Source of the DNA: Nitrosomonas sp.
Lineage (GTDB): Bacteria > Pseudomonadota > Gammaproteobacteria > Burkholderiales > Nitrosomonadaceae
Assembly: GCA_017994575.1 (NCBI GenBank)
Contig: JAGOKN010000012.1
Span: 1-48,176 of the forward strand
Length of the DNA: 48,176 nucleotides
Direction of reading: 5' to 3'
The stretch's first letter is position 1; every line of letters begins with the position of its first letter. Of the stretch, positions 38,858-47,651 are shown piece by piece. The notes under the pieces were generated by a model. That model was not told the origin of the DNA. It ran no database searches and was given only the letters and a program-made list of their open reading frames with translations. The position numbers were made by a program, and so were the translations under genes.

Positions 38858-41737
38858 TCAACTTGCACTGGATTGCTTCAGCAGATAGGAGTCGATCGGG
38901 ATAGCGCAGTACGCTGCAGCATGATTACTTTTCACATACACGGCAAGTTCATCAGCAGGTAATGGGTGGCTGAAAAAATAACCTTGGATCAGTTCGCAAT
39001 CACATTTTGTCAGAAAATCCAATTGCGATTGCACTTCGACCCCTTCAGCTACAATTCTCTTATTCAAGGAATGTGCCATGGCAGCAATTGTCGCAGCAAT
39101 AGTACCGCCCTCGCCATTGCTCTGGATTTTGCGCACAAAGGATATATCGATCTTTATCGTGTCAAACGGTAATTGTTCCAGATACGACATGGAAGAATAA
39201 CCAGTACCAAAATCATCGATGGATAATTGAATGCCCAGATTCTTTAGTTTCTTGAGCATTACCATCACCACATCCATATCATCCATCAGCACACTCTCAG
39301 TAATTTCGAGCTCTAAACAATGAGGATGTAAATTATTAATTTTCAGCACGTTTTCCACCATCTGAAAAAAATCAGGCTGACGAAATTGTTTGGCGGAAAC
39401 ATTGACCGCAACGTACTCCAGATTAATGCCCTGATCAGTCCACTGACGGTATTGGGCGCATGCCTCATGCAGGACAATGCGCCCAATGTCGATAATCAAT
39501 CCAGTATCTTCCGCAATGGGTATAAAAGTACCCGGTGAAATACAACCCAGTTCAGGATGATTCCAGCGCACCAGGGTTTCAACGCCACGCACCATGCCGG
39601 ATTTGGGATCAACTTGCGGTTGGTAATGCAGAACAAATTGTTGTTCGGTAATAGCTTCGCGCAATCCCCGTTCGAGGTTTGCTCGCTTGCTGATTTCAGC
39701 ATTCATACTTTCTTCAAAGAAAATACACTGATTACCGCCCTTCTCCTTGGCGCGATACATGGCGATATCCGAATTTCTCATTAGATCAGAAATATTAGTG
39801 CCATCGTGCGGGTATATGGCGATGCCGATACTGGCCGCGATGATATTTTTGTCGCTCTGGATGATAAAAGGCTTGGATAATGCATCAATGATTTTCTCAG
39901 CAACCAATTTGGCATCATTTTCAGATTCCAGCTCACTAATGATGACTGCGAACTCATCTCCTCCCAATCGCGCCACAGTATCTCCTGCATAAACACAGGC
40001 CTGTAAGCGCTGCCCTGCTTCGCGTAATAATTCATCGCCCATGGAATGGCCATAACTGTCATTGACTAGTTTGAATCGATCCAGATCGATATACAGCACG
40101 GCTAATTTACGCTCATTGCGCTGATTCTGGGCAATTTCCTTATGCAACTGTTCCATAAAAAGAAAGCGATTGGGCAATTCGGTCAGCGTATCGATGCGTG
40201 CTTGTCGCAACAGTAATTCTTCACGATTTTTAGTAAATAGCGCGACGGCTATCCTGTCAGCGTAATCTTGAATGCGTTGTGTGTTTTCTGAACTCCAAAG
40301 GATTGAGTGTCTGAAACCCAGAGAGATATACCCCACCATTTGATCTTTCCAGTTGAGTGGCAGCAGGTATAAAAGTGTTAAGTGCGGTGGTGATAATTCA
40401 GTCTGCTCAGCTTGAACCCATTGAAGCGTCAGTGGATCGTCTATCCAAATTCCTGTGGAATTTTTTCCCAATAATGCCTGAATGCGCTGAGAAACCTCAT
40501 AATCCTGAACCAGAAGCTGCTGCCCTTTGATGTCCAGTATATGGATTGATGCCTTTTCTGGTGCATCATGATCAAGCACGACAATGCTGACAAGCTCGGC
40601 CTCGATCATTTTATGCATATGAATTAATGCATTCTGGGTGATTTTATTGATATCTAATCCAGATAATATTTCCTGGTCGATACGTGAGAGTGCGATCAGT
40701 GTTTCAAACTGATCGCCTAATTTAGCCATCATTTCATTGAAGGAAATCGCCAATTCGCCAAATTCATCGGCGCTGATGACATCTACCTGAGTAGTGAAAT
40801 CATGTTTGCCGAGTCGACGTGTACCATCGATCAGTTTCTCCAAAGGCACCAGAACACGCCGGATCTGTATCATGCTGAATAACATGATCAGAAGCACCGA
40901 CAAAATCGCGCTACCCCAAAAAATGATATTGAAATTGGACAGATTACCCAGTGCTTCAGCTTCGGACTGCATGGCAACCACCAGCCAACGAGAAGTGAGG
41001 AATTGAGGTTGCAAAAAGATTTCGTGATAATTGGCAATATAAGCGATGTCATTGCTTTGCCAGTTCAATTCACCCTTAATTTGCCGAGCGTGTTGATGCA
41101 AGGATTGCTGCATCGCATCATCTTGCGGCTGATGCGAGCAAAATAGCGCCACATGATTTTCGTTTAAGATACAGTGTTCTAAATCAAGAGAAAACGTGCT
41201 GGGATCTCCCCACAGATATTCCGGCATGATTTCAGCAATTAGCAGGCCTTTTTCCAGCGCATTGGCATCCAGTGCGCGCAGGATCAGAATCTTGGTTCCT
41301 GTTTCCTGAACCTGCGTCTTTAACAAACTGCGTTTTAATGACAAATGTCTGAATTCTGCAGGACTGAGATCACCAATTTCAAAGGTTCGACCATAAACAG
41401 GAACTGCTCCCTGGTTCGATTGGTAAAGCGTCAGATGACGTATTCTTTGACCTATTTGATTATCCAGTTGTTGAAGGTCATTCTTACTGACCAGCCGTGA
41501 TACCGCATCATCGAGCAGTTGATCCACAAATAACAAACGATCATAGATCGTCTTATTATAGTTATCGCTGGTCGCATCCAATTGATGGCGTGCTTTTTTA
41601 AGAAGCATCTCATTGGATTCCGAATATGAAAGCAGCGCCAGGAAGAAAACCGGAATGCAGGTTGATAGCACAAAAAACATCAACATCCTGCGGGCGACTT
41701 TGCTACGAAAAACTTTCGTTTCTAACTTCATATTCAA
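38858..41737 (-). CDS. Membrane HAMP-GAF-GGDEF-EAL protein
   Basis: 959 aa. TM1 (about 18-40), a periplasmic sensor (41-265), TM2 (about 268-290) and HAMP are followed by a GAF-like domain (about 365-520), GGDEF (about 530-690) and EAL (about 700-945). The GGDEF motif is intact (592-596), but the I-site position reads YAGD without arginine, so product feedback is unlikely. The EAL signature is ETL. The remaining phosphodiesterase residues are kept (NVS, EITES, DDFGTG, IKID, AEGVE, QGYFFS), so c-di-GMP hydrolysis is plausible. Its start (TTG 41737 or ATG 41731) abuts the stop of the pseudopilin gene, so the pilin-like subunit and this enzyme are co-expressed. Confidence 0.9.
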   Translation of the reverse strand: MNMKLETKVFRSKVARRMLMFFVLSTCIPVFFLALLSYSESNEMLLKKARHQLDATSDNYNKTIYDRLLFVDQLLDDAVSRLVSKNDLQQLDNQIGQRIRHLTLYQSNQGAVPVYGRTFEIGDLSPAEFRHLSLKRSLLKTQVQETGTKILILRALDANALEKGLLIAEIMPEYLWGDPSTFSLDLEHCILNENHVALFCSHQPQDDAMQQSLHQHARQIKGELNWQSNDIAYIANYHEIFLQPQFLTSRWLVVAMQSEAEALGNLSNFNIIFWGSAILSVLLIMLFSMIQIRRVLVPLEKLIDGTRRLGKHDFTTQVDVISADEFGELAISFNEMMAKLGDQFETLIALSRIDQEILSGLDINKITQNALIHMHKMIEAELVSIVVLDHDAPEKASIHILDIKGQQLLVQDYEVSQRIQALLGKNSTGIWIDDPLTLQWVQAEQTELSPPHLTLLYLLPLNWKDQMVGYISLGFRHSILWSSENTQRIQDYADRIAVALFTKNREELLLRQARIDTLTELPNRFLFMEQLHKEIAQNQRNERKLAVLYIDLDRFKLVNDSYGHSMGDELLREAGQRLQACVYAGDTVARLGGDEFAVIISELESENDAKLVAEKIIDALSKPFIIQSDKNIIAASIGIAIYPHDGTNISDLMRNSDIAMYRAKEKGGNQCIFFEESMNAEISKRANLERGLREAITEQQFVLHYQPQVDPKSGMVRGVETLVRWNHPELGCISPGTFIPIAEDTGLIIDIGRIVLHEACAQYRQWTDQGINLEYVAVNVSAKQFRQPDFFQMVENVLKINNLHPHCLELEITESVLMDDMDVVMVMLKKLKNLGIQLSIDDFGTGYSSMSYLEQLPFDTIKIDISFVRKIQSNGEGGTIAATIAAMAHSLNKRIVAEGVEVQSQLDFLTKCDCELIQGYFFSHPLPADELAVYVKSNHAAAYCAIPIDSYLLKQSSAS

Positions 41738-42226
41738 TCAATATTTCGATGCCAAACCAACAAAACGACCATTGTTGGCCCGCACAATATCATCGCGACT
41801 TGCATTCGAGGTTAAGGGAGGCTGACTATTGCCATCTTTACCCGTGCTATACAAATCATAATCTGAATTGATCGGCACCAAGCTATGATCCTTGCGCGCT
41901 TGTCCTTGAGCAGCGAGCACATTGCCATCTGTAAGATTCAAATATCGATAAGGATTTCCCCACGGATCACGCATATTGTCCCTGCCAATATCTGCAAGCG
42001 ATGCCGGATACAAATTCGCGCTACCAACAGGAGGATTGTAACTTTCAATGCGCATGGCGATCTGATTGATATCCATTATCGCCTGCGCTGTTCTAACACG
42101 TTCCATATAATCACTGTAAGCAGGTACAGCGATGACTGCAGAAACTCCAACAATGGCAATGGCTACCATAAGTTCGATTAAAGAAAAAGCATGTTGTTGC
42201 TGTACGTTAATCGGCTTAATTATCAT
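41738..42226 (-). CDS. GspG-like type II pseudopilin
   Basis: 162 aa from the ATG at 42226; the frame runs on to 42313. The prepilin leader MIIKPINVQQQHA is followed by FSLIELMVAIAIVGVSAVIAV, with glutamate at mature position 5. The residue before the cut is Ala13, not the usual Gly. The C-terminal part DPWGNPYRYLN...YDLYSTGKDG is the calcium-binding GspG signature. No other type II secretion or type IV pilus gene is nearby, so it would have to use machinery encoded elsewhere. It stands directly upstream of, and touches, a GGDEF-EAL gene. Confidence 0.85.
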   Translation of the reverse strand: MIIKPINVQQQHAFSLIELMVAIAIVGVSAVIAVPAYSDYMERVRTAQAIMDINQIAMRIESYNPPVGSANLYPASLADIGRDNMRDPWGNPYRYLNLTDGNVLAAQGQARKDHSLVPINSDYDLYSTGKDGNSQPPLTSNASRDDIVRANNGRFVGLASKY

Positions 42227-42706
42227 GATAGTTAAAGACTCTTCTGACAGTGTTTTTATTGCACGATTATGATTCATGTTTGAATTAATACCATTATTAA
42301 ACGGTTGATCCATGAAATTCTATAATGATTTTATATGTCAATGATTATTTCCAGTGTAAGTTACTGATCTATATGATTTAGTATTTCCTACAAACCAATT
42401 TTCACAAATTGAATGAGAAAACAGTGTGCGAGAAAAATATCAATCGCGTAAAAAAAGATTATCTTAATCAAAACGCTAGATGCTGAGAAGAAATTACAAT
42501 GTAGGAAAAACCAGGCAGAGAGTGAAAATTACATGACGCAATCAACGAGCAGTGGAACTATTCTTGAGAATATTACTTATTATCTTTAGACAGATTTTCT
42601 TTTAAATTGAACTATTTGAATATCAAATTCAAGATGATCATAGGCACAAACAAAAAACAATCATTGCTTGTGCCTTATTCTTTACTCAGCTAGCCATTAA
42701 TCAGGC
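42227..42706. other. Intergenic region upstream of the pseudopilin
   Basis: About 480 AT-rich bases between two minus-strand genes. The first 87 are open in frame with the pseudopilin but look non-coding. No operator, repeat or RNA gene recognised. It must hold the promoter of the pseudopilin/GGDEF-EAL pair and the 3' end of the upstream lipoprotein gene. Confidence 0.35.
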
Positions 42707-43282
42707 TCAGCGCATGCCCAATGCGGATTGCAAAAGATCAGCAGTTGCCTGGCCACCGGTTTGTCTAACGTAATTAGTGACAACCGGAATGAATTGACTC
42801 ACCATGTTAGGAGAGAGATTTAATTGCTGAAATGAACCGGTCAGTGCGGCCACACTACCAAGCGAACTACCTGAATTTCCCATCAAGGAAGTCAGACCGC
42901 CAGCTGCTGGCATAGCGGGAGCGGCACCCAGCATCGTGCTCATTCCGGGAACGGATTGTGATAATGAGTTAAATGCTTGCGGATTCATATTTCCTTGCGC
43001 CACCTGAAAAATAGCGCCAGCACCGCCCATTGCCTGCTGAGGAGACACACCCAGTTGACGCACCAAAATATCGACCAAGCCAATTTGCTGAGTAGCCGCA
43101 GGATTTGCAATAGCTACACCAGAATTCAGAATTTGCTGTCCACTTTGCGCAGCTCCGCCCACCGCTGCCAAGCTGCTATCGGCTGTAGCTAAAGGATTAT
43201 TACCCGCATTATTGGCTGCACAGCCTGCCAACGATAACGTAACCAACAAAATGCCTGATTGAATATAATTGATTTTTCTCAT
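42707..43282 (-). CDS. DUF2780-like lipoprotein
   Basis: 191 aa. The lipobox LAGC gives lipidated C21. The body has VDILVRQLGVSPQQAMGGAGAIFQVAQGNM (about 70-99), then a Gly/Ala/Pro linker and MSTMLGAAP...VAALTGSFQQLNLSPNMVSQFIPVV, the layout of the DUF2780 (VcgC/VcgE) family, whose function is unknown. It is likely an outer-membrane lipoprotein. It stands alone, with long AT-rich flanks on both sides. Confidence 0.8.
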   Translation of the reverse strand: MRKINYIQSGILLVTLSLAGCAANNAGNNPLATADSSLAAVGGAAQSGQQILNSGVAIANPAATQQIGLVDILVRQLGVSPQQAMGGAGAIFQVAQGNMNPQAFNSLSQSVPGMSTMLGAAPAMPAAGGLTSLMGNSGSSLGSVAALTGSFQQLNLSPNMVSQFIPVVTNYVRQTGGQATADLLQSALGMR

Positions 43283-43811
43283 AACGATTCCTTCAAAGAA
43301 TTGAAAAGCTTAACAATAAGTTCATACAAAAAACTGTGATTCAATCGATACAACGTATCAGTAAGCAATTAGTATTACATAGAACCTGGTATGCAAAAAA
43401 TAAAAAAGAAAAGCCCATTAATCGGATAGTTAAAACTGCCATCTAAATAAAACCACATAGTAAAAATAGCTTATTTTTTACAATCTATTAGGTCTGCATC
43501 ACCATATTGATGATTTTGCTCTTTAATTGACATGCTCAAGCCACGCAGAATTACCATGCGTCAATTTGTCACATTCCCATCACTGTCAGTTTCATTTAAA
43601 TTTAACTATAAATAACTGATTTTCATTGCGCAAAAATATATTTTTTGCATGAAGCGTTTTTAGAAAATCTAAGGTTTTCAGAGCGTTTCTGGCAAAAAAT
43701 ATATTATCAATTGAGGCATATCAATTATTCATCATCCTGTTTTTACAAAGTTAATAAGATGAGTTTCATTTGCCAATTAGTAATCTTTTAATCATTAGGA
43801 GATCAGGAATT
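43283..43811. other. Divergent AT-rich intergenic region with repeated A-tracts
   Basis: About 530 bases. GCAAAAATATATTTTTTGC (43630-43648) is nearly palindromic, and its left half recurs as GCAAAAAATATATTA (43692-43706). AGCGTTTT and AGCGTTTC lie beside the two copies, so a 60-base unit is loosely duplicated. It may be a promoter or a bent A-tract site. AGGAG at 43799-43803 serves the ATG at 43812. No gene seen. Confidence 0.4.
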
Positions 43812-44255
43812 ATGCTGACAATACATACTAGACTAATCGATGCATTGATCACTCAAGCACTGAACGATCACCCTGTTGAAACCTGTGGAATCATTGCTGG
43901 CCCTATGGGCTCCAATCTTCCTCTGCGCCTTATTCCGATGAAAAATGTGGCGCAGTCGGAAACATTTTTCATGTTTGATCCGCAACAACAAATGCAAGTT
44001 TGGAAAGAAATGGATGCGCGCAGGGAGGAACCCATCGTCATTTATCACTCACATACGAATAGTCAAGCCTATCCGAGTCGCACTGATGTTGAATTTGCCA
44101 CTGAACCGCAATCGCATTACGTGATTATTCCAACCACACATGTTTATCCTGAGGAGATCCGTAGCTTTCGCATTGTCGATCAGCTGGTAATTGAGGAAAG
44201 AGTGCGCATAGTCCATCAATATCAACCTGAGTTGGAGTTACAAATGGTCGCTTAA
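43812..44255 (+). CDS. JAMM/MPN metallopeptidase, M67 family
   Basis: 147 aa. The start is the ATG at 43812, with AGGAG upstream; the longer reading from 43770 lacks one. The zinc-protease signature is complete: E23, then H79-x-H81-x7-S89-x2-D92 (HSHTNSQAYPSRTD). The length and form match bacterial Mec/RadC-unlike M67 enzymes that cleave isopeptide-like or C-terminal extensions of ubiquitin-like sulfur-carrier proteins. The partners such enzymes often have (a ThiS/MoaD-like carrier, CysM, an E1-like ThiF) are not next to it here. The neighbour is an acyl-CoA dehydrogenase 271 bases away. Its substrate cannot be read. Confidence 0.85.
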   Translation: MLTIHTRLIDALITQALNDHPVETCGIIAGPMGSNLPLRLIPMKNVAQSETFFMFDPQQQMQVWKEMDARREEPIVIYHSHTNSQAYPSRTDVEFATEPQSHYVIIPTTHVYPEEIRSFRIVDQLVIEERVRIVHQYQPELELQMVA

Positions 44256-44526
44256 TACTTATGCCTTAGGCTCCCAACAAGCTAACCGGATAACGATCAA
44301 CTAACCATTTTACCTGCTGTGACTGAAGGTTAGGCTCATTCAATTTTTGATTCGCACATAACAACAATAACCATGAATCAACCATTCGATGATTTTGTCA
44401 TGGCAGGCCCTAAGACATTGAAAAAAATTGAAAAATGAATAAGCAGAAATTAACAACCGAACTAGAAATTCATAGATTGCAATGGCAATTCTCTTGTTCA
44501 GTTGCGCACTTTTAAAGGATTCATTC

Positions 44527-45732
44527 ATGCACCCATTTAATAGAAAACTTAGTCCTCCAGAAATAGCACGATCGCTTGCAATTCAGGTGAATACATTCGT
44601 CGATCAACTGATTATCCCGAACGAATCGCTACTAGCCCAGGAAGGTGATTTATCACTGCGCTTACAATCCGATCTAGCGAAGAAGGCGCGTTTAGTTGGG
44701 TTATATGGTTTGTATTATCCGCTCTCACAGGGTGGAAAAATAGCCTCGCTCGAAGATTATTTGGTCATTGCTGAACAAGAAGGACGCACAGAATTTGCTC
44801 AAGCCATCTTTGGCAGTCACATGACACTGGATGCCCATATGCTAGTAACGTATGGTAATGATCAAATCTACCGGCAGTTTCTCCAACCGATGATCAATGG
44901 GCATGCCATTCCAAGTTATGGCATGACGGAACCTGGTCAGAACGGATCGATTCCAAACTTCATCAAAGCATCGGCACGCCTTTCCAATGGAAAATGGCAC
45001 ATCAATGGAAAAAAATGGTTTGTTTCCAACACGGACCGAGCGACTTTTATGACGATTCTGGTGCGCACAGCTGGAGAAAGCGTACCCATTGATAAAGCGC
45101 TATCGATGATTATTGTTCCAACCAACGCTCCAGGACTCAAGATTGAGCGTCAACTAACGGTAACAAGACATTCTTCCAGTCAAGGAGAAATTTCTCTGAA
45201 TGAAGTGCAAGTGCCCGAACAAAATTTACTCGGAACTTGCGGTAGCGGTACCCAATTAGTCAAAAACCGGCTCAATTTGGATCACTTATTACGTGCGATG
45301 AATTGGATTGGGCTCGCTCAAAGATGCCTGGATTTAATGGTAGCTCAGACAAACTTATTAAGTGATGCAGCAAATCGATTGACGAGTAAACAACGAATAC
45401 ATCGCCATATCCTCAATGCTTATCAGGAAATCCTCAGTGCACGTGAATTAATTCGCATCGCGGCAAAGACCATTGATGCACAAAATCCGAATACGATTGC
45501 GACCAGTGTCGCCAAAATGGCGGCTTCCAGAGCCTTATGCATCTCTTCCGATTCAATCATGCAGCTTTATGGCACTGAAGATCTCAGCGACACGTCCCCT
45601 TTGTTCAGAATCAATCGAACTGCGCGCACATGCCGTATTCTGGACGATAACGACGAAATCCTGATGAGTTCAATAGAGCGCCGAACCATCAATGTTATCT
45701 ATAACGAAGTGCCTATCCCTTTGAATAATTGA
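44527..45732 (+). CDS. Acyl-CoA dehydrogenase (ACAD10/11-like)
   Basis: 401 aa. The start is the ATG at 44527, with AAAGGA eight bases upstream. FAD-binding and middle-domain motifs YGMTEPGQNGS and INGKKWFVSNTDRA (about 130-170) are clear, and the C-terminal helical domain holds LYGTEDLSDTSPLFRINRTAR. The catalytic-base segment reads DDNDEIL, like the DGPDE of the ACAD10/11 group rather than the EGT of short-chain enzymes. It would oxidise an acyl-CoA using FAD. No beta-oxidation or electron-transfer flavoprotein genes are nearby, so the substrate is unknown. The acidic first base may alter specificity. Confidence 0.88.
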   Translation: MHPFNRKLSPPEIARSLAIQVNTFVDQLIIPNESLLAQEGDLSLRLQSDLAKKARLVGLYGLYYPLSQGGKIASLEDYLVIAEQEGRTEFAQAIFGSHMTLDAHMLVTYGNDQIYRQFLQPMINGHAIPSYGMTEPGQNGSIPNFIKASARLSNGKWHINGKKWFVSNTDRATFMTILVRTAGESVPIDKALSMIIVPTNAPGLKIERQLTVTRHSSSQGEISLNEVQVPEQNLLGTCGSGTQLVKNRLNLDHLLRAMNWIGLAQRCLDLMVAQTNLLSDAANRLTSKQRIHRHILNAYQEILSARELIRIAAKTIDAQNPNTIATSVAKMAASRALCISSDSIMQLYGTEDLSDTSPLFRINRTARTCRILDDNDEILMSSIERRTINVIYNEVPIPLNN

Positions 45733-45901
45733 CTGTATAAATTTACAAAACTTTCGGAGTTCAACTCGCTATATCTTAGCTGGAGCACACTGATCAATGT
45801 ACTGTACATTACTTACATGATGGTTATCGCACTGGCATCGGCGCGTCTTCGAAATAAAAGAATTTGATCATCTGAACAATATCGAAGGCAGACCTTTTTT
45901 T

Positions 45902-46013
45902 AGAGATCTCTGCATAACTGTGTTTTTGAGCTTTTCTGTTCATTTTCATCATAATTAAATCAAATGTTTACAGAGCTCACGCATTCGATAAAGCCGGTTA
46001 TGCAGAGGTCTCT
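45902..46013. repeat. MITE-like element with 19-bp inverted repeats (IS5-like ends)
   Basis: AGAGATCTCTGCATAACTG (45902-45920) is matched, with two mismatches, by the complement of CGGTTATGCAGAGGTCTCT (45995-46013). The GAGACCTCTGC-type end resembles IS5-family (IS1031 group) termini. The 75-base interior has no coding capacity, so a transposase-less derivative is likely. TTT on both sides could be a short target duplication, but it lies in a T-run. Confidence 0.55.
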
Positions 46014-46045
46014 TTTATCAATACGAAGAATAGATACAAACTTAG

Positions 46046-46188
46046 GGAAGCGCTGATTAATTGACTGCACGAGCGAATTGCTTCGTTGCGCGGTACTCAC
46101 TCCCTCGCCTGTCAGATTGATATGTCTCGGTTGTTGCGTTCCGTGCACCTCGCTCTTCATCACGTTCGTTGAATTAATCAGCGCTTCC
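46046..46188. mobile_element. MITE, 143 bp, perfect 17-bp terminal inverted repeats
   Basis: GGAAGCGCTGATTAATT (46046-46062) and AATTAATCAGCGCTTCC (46172-46188) are perfect inverted repeats. Flanking bases are TTAG (46042-46045) and CTAG (46189-46192), both fitting the YTAR target of IS5-group elements, with one substitution. The interior is distinctly more GC-rich than its surroundings and encodes no transposase. It is therefore a non-autonomous element mobilised by an IS elsewhere. Confidence 0.7.
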
Positions 46189-46261
46189 CTAGGTTTCTGT
46201 CATAAATTCTTCACATTAAGCCGTTAAGATTTCTCATGTAAATTCTTATAAGGAGAAATCA

Positions 46262-46459
46262 ATGTATTGCTTGATAAAAGAATGGCCGAATAAAATGGCA
46301 ACTCTGATGACCGAAGATGGCGTAGTACTCTGGACATTCAATAATGTAGAAGAAGCCCGTGAAGTCTGGCATGCCTGGTCTTCGCTACATAATAACAAAG
46401 CATCTAATCAAACTGACTATCTCGATCAGTCAAGTATGTCTGAATGCAATATCTTCTAG
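46262..46459 (+). CDS. Small cytoplasmic protein, unknown family
   Basis: 65 aa, MYCLIKEWPNKMATLMTEDGVVLWTF... A strong Shine-Dalgarno (AAGGAG) lies six bases before the ATG, and a long hairpin begins inside the last codons, so this is a genuine short gene. The fold may be a beta-hairpin followed by a helix (VEEAREVWHAWSSLHNN). I do not recognise the family. The stop codon lies within the terminator stem. It sits between the two MITE-like elements and corA. Confidence 0.7.
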   Translation: MYCLIKEWPNKMATLMTEDGVVLWTFNNVEEAREVWHAWSSLHNNKASNQTDYLDQSSMSECNIF

Positions 46460-46482
46460 AAATTATTAGAAGATATTGCATT
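46443..46482 (+). terminator. Long terminator overlapping the small gene's stop codon
   Basis: AATGCAATATCTTCTA (46443-46458) pairs perfectly over 16 bp with TAGAAGATATTGCATT (46467-46482), with an 8-base loop. The TAG stop is at 46457-46459. It is AT-rich but very long. A TTATT run follows. Confidence 0.7.
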
Positions 46483-46538
46483 ATTGGCATAGATCCCGAA
46501 TATGTCAGCACATTATATATCTAGATATCAATAGGCCT

Positions 46539-47651
46539 CTACATCCACTTCTTTTTCTTAAAGAAAACCAACAAACCTACACCAATTGAAATAAAAATCA
46601 CCCATAGCGTTGGATATGCCCAACGCCATTTAAGTTCTGGCATATATTCAAAATTCATTCCGTAAATACCAGCAATAAAAGTCAATGGAATAAAAATGGA
46701 TGCAAAAATAGTCAGAATCTTCATCGTTTCGTTCATTTTGTTGCTAATGCTGGAGAGATAGATATCATGCATAGCAGAAATTCTCTCTCGATATGACTCC
46801 AGTGCATCCGTAACGCGTAGCACATGATCATAAACATCTCCATAGTAGCGCAGTGTTTTTTCCTTTAATAAAGGTGTATCCGCACGCTGAATAGTTGCCA
46901 ATAACTCGCGCAAAGGGGAAATATTGCGTTTCATAGAAATCAAACCACGTCGTATTTGCTGAACAGTTTGTAGCATTTCTTTGTTTGAGTTGAATAATAT
47001 ATTGTCTTCCAATGGATCAATGATCTCATCCAGACTGTCTTCTACAATGAAATATTCATCGACAATCGTATCGAGAATGACATAGGCCAGGTAATCGCTG
47101 CCCAGCTGTCTCAATCGGCCATTGTGGTTCTGCAAGTGGCTATAGATAGGATCAAATGTATCATCAGTCTTCTCCTTAAAAGTAATGACATGATGGGCTA
47201 ATAACAGGATACTAATTTGCTCATATTGCAAACTAAAATCTTGTTCCTCATTGATGCTGATGCCTTTGATGACCAGATAAAGAAAATCCTCATATTCCTC
47301 CAATTTAGGACGCTGATGGGTACTTAAAATATCTTCCAGTACCAGCGGGTGAATATTTAATTCCTGACCGATTCCTTCCACGATATGTACATCGCTTAAC
47401 CCATCCACGTTAACCCAGGTAATCAGCTCATTATTTTGCAATTGCTTCAATTCCGAAATCGAAGTAATTTCATGCTTAACCAGAGTATCTGCATTGTATT
47501 GAGTCACTGTAATTTTACATTCCGATTCGTGCTTTTCTCCAATGTGTATCAAGGTGCCAGGAGGAAGTCCCGACTTATCCGCAGCGCTGCTTAGGCTGGT
47601 TTTGTTGGTTTGTGAATGCGGTTGTCGCCATGTTGGAATCGAAAAGCTCAT
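46539..47651 (-). CDS. corA: CorA-type magnesium/cobalt channel
   Basis: 370 aa. A cytoplasmic N-domain (1-290) and two C-terminal helices surround the essential GMN motif, seen in IYGMNFEYMPELKW (about 327-340), and the chain ends in a lysine-rich tail (FFKKKKWM). It forms a pentameric channel for Mg2+, Co2+ or Ni2+ uptake, gated by cytoplasmic magnesium. It is monocistronic. The gene converges with the small orphan gene. The ATG at 47651 lies after a weak ribosome site. Confidence 0.93.
   Translation of the reverse strand: MSFSIPTWRQPHSQTNKTSLSSAADKSGLPPGTLIHIGEKHESECKITVTQYNADTLVKHEITSISELKQLQNNELITWVNVDGLSDVHIVEGIGQELNIHPLVLEDILSTHQRPKLEEYEDFLYLVIKGISINEEQDFSLQYEQISILLLAHHVITFKEKTDDTFDPIYSHLQNHNGRLRQLGSDYLAYVILDTIVDEYFIVEDSLDEIIDPLEDNILFNSNKEMLQTVQQIRRGLISMKRNISPLRELLATIQRADTPLLKEKTLRYYGDVYDHVLRVTDALESYRERISAMHDIYLSSISNKMNETMKILTIFASIFIPLTFIAGIYGMNFEYMPELKWRWAYPTLWVIFISIGVGLLVFFKKKKWM

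Noticed and set aside
44434-44514. A 26-codon leader-like frame (MNKQKLTTEL...) before the acyl-CoA dehydrogenase
   Set aside because: No ribosome site, no attenuator hairpins and no biased codons; most likely chance.
45960-46163. A 67-codon minus-strand frame spanning the two MITE-like elements
   Set aside because: It crosses from one inverted-repeat element into the other and simply translates their ends.
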